The notes under the pieces: model-generated
Seen by the model: the letters and a program-made list of their open reading frames with translations, nothing else
Databases searched by the model: none
What the model was told of the DNA's origin: nothing
DNA from: JACCVL01 sp963704295
GTDB lineage: Bacteria > Actinomycetota > Actinomycetes > Propionibacteriales > Nocardioidaceae
Direction of reading: 5' to 3'
Assembly: GCA_963704295.1 (NCBI GenBank)
Contig: OY969884.1
Location: 2,232,001 to 2,296,000 of the forward strand
DNA: 64,000 nt
Translations under genes and position numbers: made by a program
Part shown: one piece after another, positions 26,948-34,914 of the stretch
Position numbering within the stretch: position 1 is the stretch's first letter
Layout of the letters: each line of letters starts with the position of its first letter

Positions 26948-27196
26948 TCAGGCCGAGACGGCGAGCTGCTGCTGCACCCGGGCGACCGACGGGTTGGTCA
27001 GGGCGGTCCCGTCCGGGAAGACCAGCGTCGGGACGGTGAGGTTGCCGTCGTTCACGCGGGCGACCACGGAGGCGCTAGCCGGGTCCTGCTCGATGTCGAC
27101 CACGTCGAAGCCGATGCCGGCGCGCCGGAGCTGGCTGCCGAGCCGGTGGCAGTAGCCGCACCACGGCGTCGAGTACATCGTCAGCGAGCCGGTCAT
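26948..27196 (-). CDS. mrx1: Mycoredoxin (glutaredoxin-like, CGYC)
   Basis: An 82-residue thioredoxin-fold protein with the active site WCGYC at residues 12-16, the cis-proline in TVPTLVFPDG, and DIEQDP after the second strand. Mycoredoxin-1 reduces mycothiol mixed disulfides in actinobacteria; the CGYC variant and the location beside nudC and uvrD2 are the same as in relatives. The ATG at 27196 has GGGACACC just upstream rather than a strong ribosome site. Confidence 0.92.
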   Translation of the reverse strand: MTGSLTMYSTPWCGYCHRLGSQLRRAGIGFDVVDIEQDPASASVVARVNDGNLTVPTLVFPDGTALTNPSVARVQQQLAVSA

Positions 27197-27308
27197 CGGT
27201 GTCCCTTCGGGGTCCTACAGTGGTCCGGTCGTATGAACCGTCGCGGACGCTGTCCTATTCCGCCACTTTCGTCCCTGCCGCGAACCTGCCTCCAGGAGCT
27301 GCCCGGTC

Positions 27309-29438
27309 GTGCCTCCCGCCGACAGCCTGCTGACCGCGCTCGACCCCGAGCAGCGCGAGGTCGCCACCACCCTCACCGGTCCGGTCTGCGTGGTCGCGGG
27401 CGCGGGGACCGGCAAGACCCGTGCGATCACGCACCGGATCGCGTACGGCGTCGCCACCGGGGCGTACCGCCCGCAGGAGGTGCTCGCGGTCACGTTCACC
27501 ACCCGGGCAGCGGGAGAGATGCGGTCCCGGCTCGGGGCGCTCGGTGCCGCGGGCGTCCAGGCGCGGACGTTCCACTCCGCGGCGCTGCGACAGGCGCGGT
27601 TCTTCTGGCCGCGGGTCTACGGCGGCGAGCTGCCCGAGCTCGCCGTGTCCAAGCTGCCGTTCGTGGCCGAGGCGGCTCGCCGATGCGCGCTGACGACGGA
27701 GCCGGCACTCCTGCGTGACCTCGCCGCCGAGGTGGAGTGGGCCAAGGTGAGCAACGTCCGGCCGGCGGACTACGCCGCTCGGGCCGCGGCGCACGGGCGC
27801 GAGGTGGGCAACGTCGATCTCGACACGGCGCAGCGGGTGTTCGCCGCCTACGAGGAGGTCAAGCTCGAGCGCGGCCGGCTCGACATGGAGGACCTGCTGC
27901 TGGTGGCGGTGGCGCTACTCGACGAGGACCCCCGGGTCGCGGCCCAGGTCCGCCGGCAGTACCGCTGGTTCGTCGTCGACGAGTACCAGGACGTCAGCCC
28001 GGTCCAGGTGGGGCTGCTGCAGCGCTGGCTGGGCGACCGGGACGACGTGTGCGTCGTGGGCGACCCCTGGCAGACCATCTACACCTTCGCCGGCGCGTCC
28101 ACCGAGCACCTGGCCGGCTTCGGCAGACGGTTCCCTCGGACCCGTCGGCTGGAGCTGGTGCGCAACTACCGCTCGACCCCCCAGGTGGTGCGGCTGGCCA
28201 ACACCGTGTCCAGGGGCGGTGCGGGCACCAGCTCCAGCGCCGCGCCGGGTGTGGTGCTCCAGGCGCAGCAAGAGGCCGGCCCGGAGGTGGTGTTCCGCGG
28301 ACACCCGGACGAGGTGGCCGAGGCGGAGTGGGTGGCCGCCGAGCTGTGCCGCAGGCGCGAGGCCGGCACGCCGCTGCGTGAGATGGCGGTGCTGGTGCGG
28401 ATCAACGCGCAGACCCGGGCGTTCGAGGATGCGCTGTCCGCGGCCGGGATCTCCTACACCCTGCGCGGGGCGGACCGGTTCTTCGGCCGGCCGGAGGTGC
28501 GGCAGGCGGTCACGCTGCTGCGCGGCGCCGCCCGGTCGGGCTCGTCGCCGGAGCCGGATCCCGGCGAGCCCGGCCTGGTCGGGCAGGCACACGCGGTGCT
28601 CGCGACGATGAACCACTCGCCGCAGGCCCCCTCCGGCACCGGCGCGCAGCGGGACCGGTGGGAGTCGCTGCACGCCTTGGTCTCCGTCGCCGAGGAGCTG
28701 GTCGCGGAGCGGGCGGCCGATCCTGCGGCCGGGCCGGCGCCCGACCTGACCGCGCTGGTGGCCGAGCTGGACCGGCGGGCCGAGCTGCAGGATGCACCGG
28801 TCGCCGACGGCGTCACGCTGGCCACACTGCACGCCGCCAAGGGGCTGGAGTGGACCGTCGTCGCGCTGGCCGGGATGCACGAGGGCGCGATGCCGATCGT
28901 GCACGCCGGCACGCCGGCGGCGGTGGCCGAGGAGCGGCGGCTGTTCTACGTCGGGGTGACCCGGGCCCGCCGCGACCTGCTGGTGTCGTGGGCGGCCAGC
29001 CGCACCCCCGGCGGGCGGGGGAGCCGCGGGCCGACGCGGTTCCTGGACGGGATCGTGAGCCGGACCGACGACAGCCCGGCCGGCGCGCGCGCCGGCCGGG
29101 GCGGGACCAGCCGGCGACCCCGGACGGTCCGCCGCTGCCGGGGCTGCGACCGGCCGCTGAGCGGTGCCCGGCAGACGACCGTCGGTCGCTGCGACGACTG
29201 TCCGGCCACCTACGACGAGGCGCTGTTCGAGCGGCTGCGGGAGTGGCGGAAGGAGCAGGCCGGGCAGCGCGGGGTGCCGGCGTACTGCGTGCTCACCGAC
29301 GCCACCCTGGTGGCGATGGCCGAGCAGCTGCCCACCGACTCCGCGGGGCTCGCCCGCATCCCCGGAGTCGGCAAGACCAAGCTCGACCGCTACGGCGCCG
29401 ACCTGCTGCAGATGCTGGCCGGGTCGAGCCCGCGCTGA
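27309..29438 (+). CDS. uvrD2: ATP-dependent DNA helicase UvrD2
   Basis: A 709-residue SF1A helicase. GAGTGKTR (Walker A), TFTTRAAGEM (Ia), VVDEYQDVSPVQ (II), GDPWQTIYTFAGA (III), TLHAAKGLEW (V) and VGVTRARRDL (VI) are present. The C-terminal part has a tetracysteine CRGCD...CDDCP (about residues 612-637) and then an HRDC domain ending in IPGVGKTKLDRYG. That combination is specific to UvrD2 of actinobacteria, which is essential in mycobacteria. GTG 27309 is the first plausible start; the gene is 112 bp from the divergent mycoredoxin gene. Confidence 0.93.
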   Translation: MPPADSLLTALDPEQREVATTLTGPVCVVAGAGTGKTRAITHRIAYGVATGAYRPQEVLAVTFTTRAAGEMRSRLGALGAAGVQARTFHSAALRQARFFWPRVYGGELPELAVSKLPFVAEAARRCALTTEPALLRDLAAEVEWAKVSNVRPADYAARAAAHGREVGNVDLDTAQRVFAAYEEVKLERGRLDMEDLLLVAVALLDEDPRVAAQVRRQYRWFVVDEYQDVSPVQVGLLQRWLGDRDDVCVVGDPWQTIYTFAGASTEHLAGFGRRFPRTRRLELVRNYRSTPQVVRLANTVSRGGAGTSSSAAPGVVLQAQQEAGPEVVFRGHPDEVAEAEWVAAELCRRREAGTPLREMAVLVRINAQTRAFEDALSAAGISYTLRGADRFFGRPEVRQAVTLLRGAARSGSSPEPDPGEPGLVGQAHAVLATMNHSPQAPSGTGAQRDRWESLHALVSVAEELVAERAADPAAGPAPDLTALVAELDRRAELQDAPVADGVTLATLHAAKGLEWTVVALAGMHEGAMPIVHAGTPAAVAEERRLFYVGVTRARRDLLVSWAASRTPGGRGSRGPTRFLDGIVSRTDDSPAGARAGRGGTSRRPRTVRRCRGCDRPLSGARQTTVGRCDDCPATYDEALFERLREWRKEQAGQRGVPAYCVLTDATLVAMAEQLPTDSAGLARIPGVGKTKLDRYGADLLQMLAGSSPR

Positions 29439-29472
29439 CCGGCCGCGGCGGCCGCGGTCGGGACAGGTCCGG

Positions 29473-29510
29473 TAAATGCGTTGCGGCGCCGTCCCCGCGA
29501 GCCGTACGCT
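29473..29510 (+). promoter_or_regulatory. Candidate whiB7 promoter
   Basis: TTGCGG (29481-29486) and TACGCT (29505-29510) are spaced by 18 bp, with an AT-rich TAAAT just upstream at 29473-29477. In mycobacteria WhiB7 activates promoters that have an AT-rich patch just ahead of the -35 box, so this may be an autoregulated promoter. The boxes fit consensus only moderately. Confidence 0.4.
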
Positions 29511-29571
29511 CTCCGGGCGGGTTGCACGAGCAGCCTGCCCGAGCGCTCACCCCGGCGAGGAGGTGCCTTCG

Positions 29572-29808
29572 ATGATCACCAACACGTACGCCGCGACCGC
29601 GGCGGTCACGTCGCGTCCCTGGATGCCGAAGGCACCCACGAGCGTGCGGTGCGCCGTCGCGCCCGTCGCGGCGACGGTCCAGGGGACCCGTGTGTCCTCG
29701 GCCGCTGTCGCAGCCGGCCTCGGCACCGGCCTGCCGGCCGCCGACCGCACCCGGATCGACCAGGACGCGTTTGTCGTGGCTTCTCTCGCCTGGAGTCCGC
29801 CGATGTAG
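29572..29808 (+). CDS. Leader ORF upstream of whiB7 (78 aa)
   Basis: ATG 29572 follows GAGGAGGTG, a good ribosome site, and the frame runs 78 codons to ATG-TAG at 29803-29808. The product starts MITNTYAATAAVTSRPWM and is Ala/Val/Thr-rich with no domain I recognise. Its stop lies 27 bp before a 13-bp hairpin, itself 64 bp before whiB7. In mycobacteria whiB7 is induced when ribosome-targeting drugs stall on an upstream ORF and prevent leader termination; this ORF occupies that position. It is longer than I would expect for a regulatory uORF, so an internal start may be the real one. Confidence 0.5.
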   Translation: MITNTYAATAAVTSRPWMPKAPTSVRCAVAPVAATVQGTRVSSAAVAAGLGTGLPAADRTRIDQDAFVVASLAWSPPM

Positions 29809-29835
29809 CTGTCACCAGCAGATCGGCACCCTCCA

Positions 29836-29866
29836 GGCCGCGGAATCCACACCGGATTCCGCGGCC
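29836..29866 (+). terminator. Attenuator-like hairpin in the whiB7 leader
   Basis: GGCCGCGGAATCC (29836-29848) pairs perfectly with GGATTCCGCGGCC (29854-29866) around a 5-base loop, followed by TTCGTGTTGTCC, a loosely T-rich run. It lies between the leader ORF stop and the whiB7 ribosome site, where a conditional terminator would sit. Confidence 0.7.
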
Positions 29867-29930
29867 TTCGTGTTGTCCCCGGGGCCCGCGGTCCCACCCG
29901 TCCGATCAGTCAGTCACAAGGAGGTGACCG

Positions 29931-30227
29931 ATGAGTACCAGCGTCCTCGAACCGCTCGCGCCAGTCGCGGTCGGCGGGGTCGACGAGACCGGGCTGCCCT
30001 GCCGGTCGGAGGACCCCGAGCTGTTCTTCGCGGAGACTCCGCAGGACGTGGAGCTGGCGAAGGCCCTCTGCCTGGACTGCCCGGTGCGCGAGGCCTGCCT
30101 GGCCGGTGCTCTGGAGCGGCGCGAGCCGTGGGGCGTGTGGGGTGGCCAGCTGTTCCTCCAGGGCGTGGTCATCCCGCGCAAGCGTCCGCGCGGACGGCCG
30201 CGCAAGCACGATCCGGTGGCGGCCTGA
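29931..30227 (+). CDS. whiB7: WhiB7-type iron-sulfur transcription factor
   Basis: A 98-residue Wbl protein. Four cluster cysteines are visible (one in LPCRSEDPELFF, then CLDCP and EACL), followed by the GVWGG turn and the C-terminal AT-hook RGRPRKH that distinguishes WhiB7 from other Wbl proteins. It is the activator of intrinsic resistance to ribosome-targeting antibiotics, acting with the primary sigma factor. The ribosome site AAGGAGGTGA 3 bp before ATG is almost the full anti-Shine-Dalgarno. Control probably includes the leader ORF and hairpin upstream. Confidence 0.92.
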   Translation: MSTSVLEPLAPVAVGGVDETGLPCRSEDPELFFAETPQDVELAKALCLDCPVREACLAGALERREPWGVWGGQLFLQGVVIPRKRPRGRPRKHDPVAA

Positions 30228-30299
30228 GCGGCCGTCAGCCCCGACCCGACAACGAGACCAACCGTGACCCGATCACAACCCGAACTCCGGAGGCTCCCG

Positions 30300-30464
30300 A
30301 TGAACCTGTTGCATGAAGACCTCGCTCGTGCGCATAGCCGGGCGCTGCTGGCCTCCTCGGCCCGGCAGCGCCGTGGGCGCGAGCTCGTCCTGATGGTCCG
30401 GCTGGCCCGCCGGGCGGAGCGCAACGCGATGCGCGCCCGGCTGCACCTGGCCCGGATGATCTAA
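30300..30464 (+). CDS. Small basic protein (54 aa)
   Basis: ATG 30300 gives a 54-residue protein starting MNLLHEDLARAHSRAL and ending in an Arg/Ala-rich helix. Short proteins of this make-up (acidic-aromatic start, basic amphipathic helix) recur in actinobacteria but have no assigned function. CCGGAGGCTCCCG upstream provides a fair ribosome site. It lies 73 bp after whiB7 on the same strand and could share its transcript. Confidence 0.55.
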   Translation: MNLLHEDLARAHSRALLASSARQRRGRELVLMVRLARRAERNAMRARLHLARMI

Positions 30465-30489
30465 CCCCACCCCCACCCCCACCCCACGC

Positions 30490-30556
30490 TCCGCGACTTT
30501 TGCATGCAGAAGTCGCGGATCGCGGGCGTTGTGGGGGCTGCAGAAGTCGCGGATCG
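30490..30556. repeat. Palindrome with a repeated half-site
   Basis: TCCGCGACTT (30490-30499) is complementary to AAGTCGCGGA (30510-30519), with TGCATGCA between. The right half then recurs: the 18-mer TGCAGAAGTCGCGGATCG at 30505-30522 is repeated exactly at 30539-30556. Just before it, 30465-30486 is a run of CCCCCA units. Reads as a repeat-protein binding region or mini-repeat array; function unknown. Confidence 0.65.
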
Positions 30557-30574
30557 TGGGCGGGGGTGGGCAGG

Positions 30575-30772
30575 ATGGGGCGGTGGCGGAGACAGGCGGC
30601 GGAACAGGCGGTGCCGACCTGCGCGTGGTGCGGCGTGACCGCGCCGAGCCCGACCCTGCCGCTCACCTGGGTCACCTCGGTCGAGAACGACCGGCAGCTG
30701 GTCTACTGCGACCGCTGCGCGCGCGAGCACGTCCGTGCCATCGAGGGCAAGCTGGACAGCGCCTGGTGGTGA
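30575..30772 (+). CDS. Small zinc-ribbon-like protein (65 aa)
   Basis: ATG 30575 gives a 65-residue protein with two CxxC pairs, PTCAWCGV and VYCDRCARE, spaced 30 residues apart, a likely zinc ribbon, ending GKLDSAWW. An earlier TTG at 30500 would extend it through the repeat region and is less likely. Similar two-CxxC proteins lie near uvrD2 and aarF in actinobacteria; function unknown. It converges on the AarF gene. Confidence 0.65.
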   Translation: MGRWRRQAAEQAVPTCAWCGVTAPSPTLPLTWVTSVENDRQLVYCDRCAREHVRAIEGKLDSAWW

Positions 30773-30796
30773 CCCGACGCCGGTCGAGCGCGCCGG

Positions 30797-32167
30797 TCAG
30801 TCGGCGAAGCCGGGCAGCGCCTCGTCCAGCAGGCTGCGGAAGTCCGCCTCGGCCTCCAGCTGGCACAGCACGCCGATGCCGCCGCTCCACACCCGGTGGA
30901 TGAGCAGGTAGCCCGGCGGCAGGTTCAGCCGGGTCGCGGTGACGAACGCCTCCTTGCGTGGCGAGTCGAACCGCTCCGCCTGATGGCGGAGCCACTCCCG
31001 GGTGAAGCGGAACCGTGGCACCGTCGCCGGCTCGACGAACGGCGTGAGGTAGTCCCGCAGCACCTGCACGTCGATGTCGGCGCCCGGCTTGACGAACCCC
31101 TCGTCCCGCAGCCCGGCCAGCACCGCGTCCCAGTCGTCCTCGACCGCGCGGCGCAGCAGCCGGCCGGCCGCCACCGGCAGCCCCTCGTCGCCGAGCCTCG
31201 CCACCGCGCCGAAGTCCACGACGCCGAGTCGTCCGTCCGGGAGGATCCGGAAGTTGCCGGGGTGCGGGTCGGCGTGCAGCATCCCGGTCCGGCGCGGGCC
31301 TGAGAACAGGAACCGCACGTACGCGGTGCCGTAGTGATCCCGGTCGGCCTCGTCACCCTCGGCGACCAGCCGGGCCAGCGACCCGACGCTGTCCATCCAG
31401 GCGGTGACCAGCACCCGCTCGGTGAAGTGCACCACCTCCGGCACCACCACCGCCTCGTCGTCGGCGAACTCGGCGGCAAAGGTCGCCTGCGCCTCGGCCT
31501 CGAGTCGGTAGTCCAGCTCCTCGGCGACCCGGTCCTGCAGTTCCTTGACCAGCGCCCGGACGTCGATGTGCGGGAACAGCCGGGCGAACAGCCGAGCGGC
31601 CCGGTCGATCTGCCGCAGGTCGGCGCGCAGCGCCTCACCCGCTCCCGGGTACTGCACCTTGACCGCGACCTCGCGGCCGTCCTTCCACACCGCGCGGTGC
31701 ACCTGGCCGATCGACGCGGCGGCCGCGGGGTCGTCGTCGAAGCTCGCGAACCGCCGCCGCCAGCCCGCGCCCAGCTCGGCGGCCAGCATGGCGTGCACCT
31801 GGGCCGCGTCCATCGGCGGCGCGGCGTCCTGTAGCCGGGTCAGGGTCGCGCGGTACGGCGCGGCCAGCTCGTCCGGCAGCGCCGCCTCGAAGATCGACAG
31901 CGCCTGGCCGAACTTCATCGCCCCGCCCTTGAGCTCGCCGAGGACGCTGAACAGCTGCTCCGCGGTGCGGACCTGCACCTCGCTCAGCACCGCCTCGGTG
32001 GGCCGACCGGCGAGCCGCTTTCCGAGCCCGAGCGTGGCGCGACCGGCATAGCCCAGGGGCAGGCTGGCGAGCCGGGCGGTGCGGACGGCCGCGCGGCGCG
32101 GGAGCCGGCCGCCCGCTGCGGCGGCGCTCGTGTGCTGCTCGTCGGCCGCCTCGGTGACTGGATCCAC
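30797..32167 (-). CDS. AarF/ABC1/UbiB-type atypical kinase
   Basis: A 456-residue UbiB-family protein. The family KxGQ-like element is in LKGGAMKFGQALS, the Ala-rich nucleotide loop is PAAAASIGQVHRA, the lysine is VAVKVQYPG, the catalytic loop LHADPHPGNF, and VVDFGAV supplies the metal Asp. UbiB proteins support isoprenoid-lipid or quinone metabolism. GTG 32167 was chosen because the preceding 16 codons overlap the end of the next gene's region without homology. It lies directly downstream of the ThiF/TOMM-like gene. Confidence 0.88.
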   Translation of the reverse strand: MDPVTEAADEQHTSAAAAGGRLPRRAAVRTARLASLPLGYAGRATLGLGKRLAGRPTEAVLSEVQVRTAEQLFSVLGELKGGAMKFGQALSIFEAALPDELAAPYRATLTRLQDAAPPMDAAQVHAMLAAELGAGWRRRFASFDDDPAAAASIGQVHRAVWKDGREVAVKVQYPGAGEALRADLRQIDRAARLFARLFPHIDVRALVKELQDRVAEELDYRLEAEAQATFAAEFADDEAVVVPEVVHFTERVLVTAWMDSVGSLARLVAEGDEADRDHYGTAYVRFLFSGPRRTGMLHADPHPGNFRILPDGRLGVVDFGAVARLGDEGLPVAAGRLLRRAVEDDWDAVLAGLRDEGFVKPGADIDVQVLRDYLTPFVEPATVPRFRFTREWLRHQAERFDSPRKEAFVTATRLNLPPGYLLIHRVWSGGIGVLCQLEAEADFRSLLDEALPGFAD

Positions 32168-32190
32168 GAGCCCATTGTGCGGTGCGGCGG

Positions 32191-33132
32191 TCACGAGAGC
32201 AGGCAACAGGCGCATCCGGGGTCCAGCTCCCAGTGGTGCAGGACCTGGTCGAGCAGGTCCGCGCCGATCCGCAGACTCGCGCCGGCGGTGAGGACGGGGT
32301 CTCCGACCAGGTGCGCCAGCAGGTCGCGCACCGCCCAGGTGACGGCGGCGCTCTCCAGCACCCGCGAGCGCGGGCCGGGCAGGTCGGACGGCGGGACCGG
32401 CAGCGCCGCCGGGCGCAGCTGGTGCACCAGTGCCGGCCAGGCCGGGTCCCGGGTGGCCCGGGCCCGGTCGACGCAGCCGACGCAGGCGCTGTGGCCGGGG
32501 CGGACCAGCGGCCCGACGACGGCGACCCCGTCGACCAGTGACAGCGCCAGGTGGGCGGTGCCGGCGGAGACGAGGGGCTCGGTGGCAGGCCCGGTGACCG
32601 GTGACCCGGCCAGCAGCACGACGTCAGGCGTCGTCGCCGGCCCGGGCAGGGCGTGCCGCCAGCCGCCGCTCGGGATCCGGTCCGCCACGGCGGCGTCGGC
32701 GACCAAGCAGCCCACCCCCGATGCCGCCAGCAGGGTCCCGGCCTGGGCCAGGACCTCGACGGCGGTCGGTCCGGCGCCGGCCAGGGCGACCGACGAGGCC
32801 CGGCGGGTGCGGACCAGTCGCCGGGCGGTCGCCGAGTCTCGACCGCAGAGCAGGTGGGTGAGCTCGTCGGACGCGGGGGTGGCCCGCAGCTCGTCGGCGT
32901 CGATCACCGCACCGGCGGCCACCAGCGCGTCCAGCGTCTCGGCCGCGGTCCGGGGGTCGTCCGTCCGGTCGAGCAGGTGCTCGCGCGGCTGCAGCCCGTC
33001 CAGCTGGCCGAGCAGCGCCTGCACGGTGCTTGAGTCGCGCAACACGACGGCGTGTCCCGGCTCGACCCCCAGCTGGAGGTGGTCGCGGTCGCGGCGCAGC
33101 AGCCGGGTGCCGGGTCGCAGGACGGGTCGCAT
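32191..33132 (-). CDS. ThiF/TOMM leader-binding-like protein
   Basis: A 313-residue protein of the degenerate ThiF-like group annotated as TOMM precursor leader peptide-binding or cyclodehydratase-like. The middle has a Rossmann-like ALAGAGPTAVEVL loop without a clear ATP-binding arginine; GHSACVGCVDRAR and the C-terminal CACCLL look like a structural zinc site. No precursor peptide, dehydrogenase or YcaO gene is nearby, so it is probably a core actinobacterial protein of unknown role rather than part of a RiPP cluster. ATG or an adjacent codon at 33132; upstream of aarF in the same direction. Confidence 0.75.
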   Translation of the reverse strand: MRPVLRPGTRLLRRDRDHLQLGVEPGHAVVLRDSSTVQALLGQLDGLQPREHLLDRTDDPRTAAETLDALVAAGAVIDADELRATPASDELTHLLCGRDSATARRLVRTRRASSVALAGAGPTAVEVLAQAGTLLAASGVGCLVADAAVADRIPSGGWRHALPGPATTPDVVLLAGSPVTGPATEPLVSAGTAHLALSLVDGVAVVGPLVRPGHSACVGCVDRARATRDPAWPALVHQLRPAALPVPPSDLPGPRSRVLESAAVTWAVRDLLAHLVGDPVLTAGASLRIGADLLDQVLHHWELDPGCACCLLS

Positions 33133-33189
33133 GCCGTCAGCCTGCCCGCTTTGCCGGCCGGAGTGGCGGCGGTGTCCACAGGACGCGCA

Positions 33190-33218
33190 GCGGCCCCGGC
33201 CGAGGTGGCCGGGGCCGC
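33190..33218 (-). terminator. Terminator hairpin
   Basis: A 12-bp perfect stem, GCGGCCCCGGCC (33190-33201) with GGCCGGGGCCGC (33207-33218), loop GAGGT. It lies 57 bp after the DUF5679 stop, ending that transcript; it is symmetric and may work in both directions. Confidence 0.75.
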
Positions 33219-33275
33219 GACGTCACCAGCAACGGTCGGCGTGCGCCGACGCCTGCTGCGGTGGGGCTTGTGGGT

Positions 33276-33434
33276 TCAGGCCTTGCCCAGGATGCGGTTC
33301 AGGTTCGTGTTGCAGACCGGGCAGGTGGCCTTGGCCATCCGGGTGCCCTTGTCGTTCACCCGCACCTCGCCGCTCGCCTCACGCTTGGCCTTGCACTTGA
33401 CGCAGTAGAACTCACCGCTCCAGGTCTCCGCCAT
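33276..33434 (-). CDS. DUF5679 family zinc-binding protein (52 aa)
   Basis: A 52-residue protein starting MAETWSGEFYCVKCKAK and containing a second pair TCPVCN, giving two CxxC knuckles, followed by LNRILGKA. This is the DUF5679 family, highly conserved in actinobacteria and of unknown function. ATG 33434 is preceded by GAGGAGGCC, a strong ribosome site. Confidence 0.93.
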   Translation of the reverse strand: MAETWSGEFYCVKCKAKREASGEVRVNDKGTRMAKATCPVCNTNLNRILGKA

Positions 33435-33809
33435 GACGGCCTCCTCGTTGATGTCGTGCCGTGCGCCGGCGGGGCCGGCGAGGCCAATCGGTCGTCGCGG
33501 CGGGTGGCTCTGCGACCCGCCGGTGCCCGAGGCGGCTGCCGCGGACCGTGAAACACCCTACTCATCCAGTCCCCGTCGGAGGTCGCCGACACGGGTACGG
33601 GCCGCCCCGCGTGGCGAGGCTGCTGAGGCAGCCTGTGGACAGCCTGCGGTGGACCTGTGGACAACCTGTGGACAACGGCCGGGACGTGGCCGCGGCCGTA
33701 CGACCGGAGCTGGCCCGACCGGGCCGGCCCGACTGGCCCGGCGCGACACCTCCGGCGGAACGCCCGTAACAGCACCCGGCTGTCGGATCCGGCGGCTATT
33801 TTGACCGTC
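33435..33809. other. Intergenic region, divergent genes
   Basis: A 375-bp region between the DUF5679 gene and the YgjP-like gene, which diverge. No convincing gene is seen. Its main content is a cluster of DnaA-box-like sites at 33634-33675, preceded by the short inverted pair GGCTGC/GCAGCC. Confidence 0.6.
33634..33675. promoter_or_regulatory. DnaA-box-like cluster
   Basis: On the plus strand TGTGGACAG (33634), TGTGGACAA (33656) and TGTGGACAA (33667) occur in 42 bp; the last two lie in an exact tandem duplication of the 11-mer CCTGTGGACAA. Their complement TTGTCCACA is the actinobacterial DnaA box. A weaker GTGTCCACA lies at 33172. No dnaA, dnaN or AT-rich unwinding element is present, so this is not an evident origin. 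Confidence 0.55.
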
Positions 33810-34352
33810 GTGCCGGAGTTGAGATCGTCACCGCAGCAGCGCCCCCTGGTGGAGGTGCGGCGCAGCAAGCGCCGCCGCCGCACCGTGGCGGCCTACCGCG
33901 AGGGCGAGTCGGTCATCGTGCTGATGCCGGCCCGGTTCACCGCCGCCGAGGAGCGCGAGTGGGTAGAGGCGATGCTCGCCCGGCTGGAGAAGCGGGAGAG
34001 CAGGCGCCGGCCGAGCGACGCCACGCTCGAACGCCGGGCCGCCGACCTGACCCGCCGCTTCCTGGACGGCGCGGTCCGGCCGTCGTCGGTGCGCTGGGTG
34101 GACAACCAGCAGTCCCGCTGGGGCTCGTGCAGCGTCGACGACGGCTCGATCCGGCTGTCCCGGCGGCTGGAGGGCATGCCGCAGTGGGTGATCGACTACG
34201 TGCTCATGCACGAGCTCTGCCACCTCCTGGTGCCCGGGCACGGGTCGGACTTCTGGGCGCTGGTCGAGCGCTACCCGCGGACCGAGCGCGCCCGCGGCTA
34301 CCTCGAGGGAGTGTCCGACGCCGCCGGCTTGCCCCGCCTCGCCGACGCCTGA
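33810..34352 (+). CDS. YgjP/M48-type metallopeptidase (WLM-like)
   Basis: A 180-residue protein with zinc motif HELCH in the segment VLMHELCHLLVPGHG (about residues 133-147), followed by SDFWALVERYP, as in the YgjP/DUF45 metallopeptidase family. The N-terminal third is basic (RRSKRRRRTVAAYREG). RWGSCS in the middle is a family hallmark. Substrate unknown. GTG 33810 was selected because an upstream ATG would extend into the DnaA-box region. The 3' end overlaps the convergent NUDIX gene by 55 bp. Confidence 0.85.
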   Translation: MPELRSSPQQRPLVEVRRSKRRRRTVAAYREGESVIVLMPARFTAAEEREWVEAMLARLEKRESRRRPSDATLERRAADLTRRFLDGAVRPSSVRWVDNQQSRWGSCSVDDGSIRLSRRLEGMPQWVIDYVLMHELCHLLVPGHGSDFWALVERYPRTERARGYLEGVSDAAGLPRLADA

Positions 34353-34914
34353 GCCCCAAGCCCCAGACCCAGCCCCAGCCCCAGCCGCGACCGGCTGGCG
34401 GCGACCAGCGCTCGGACGCTGTCGTCGGTGGTCGGGAGGTCGTCGTGGCCGAACCAGGCCAGGTCGGCCGACTCGGCACTGGCCCGCGGCACCGCTCCGG
34501 CGGGGGCGGTGGCGACGTACTGGACGTCGAGGTGGTGCGCCGGGCGTACCGGCCCGCAGGGCACCGGGTGCCGGTCCAGCAGCACCGGCACCGGGTCCAG
34601 CCGCAGCCCCTCGATGCCGCTCTCCTCGGTCGCCTCGCGCAGGGCCGCCGCGGCGAGCGAGGCGTCCGTGGGCTCGCAGTGCCCGCCGGTCTGCAGCCAC
34701 CGGCCGAGGCGACGGTGCAGCGTCAGCAGCACGCGGTCGCCGTCGGCTGCGATCACCAGGGCGCTGGCGGTGAGGTGGTCAGGCGCACAGTCCCGGCTGG
34801 TGGCGTCGTCCCGGCTCTCCAGCAGCCGGACGAAGGCGTCCCGCAACCTGGCCTGACTGCTGCTCGGCGGCTGCCAGCCGCGCAGGACGGCCCGGGCGTC
34901 AGCGGCCGGGCTCA
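34298..34914 (-). CDS. NUDIX hydrolase
   Basis: A 205-residue NUDIX protein. The box is seen as GGHCEPTDASLAAAALREA followed by TEESGI, a slightly diverged version still holding the REx2EE core. The C-terminus ends with a low-complexity LGLGLGLGLG run, encoded by a tandem CCCCAG-type hexamer that overlaps the end of the convergent metallopeptidase gene, so the last 50 residues may be an extension of a shorter ancestral protein. ATG 34914 overlaps the end of the preceding metalloprotease gene by 16 bp, indicating coupling. Confidence 0.85.

Noticed and set aside
33634..33675. Chromosomal origin of replication
   Set aside because: dnaA, dnaN, recF, gyrB and an AT-rich unwinding region are all absent.
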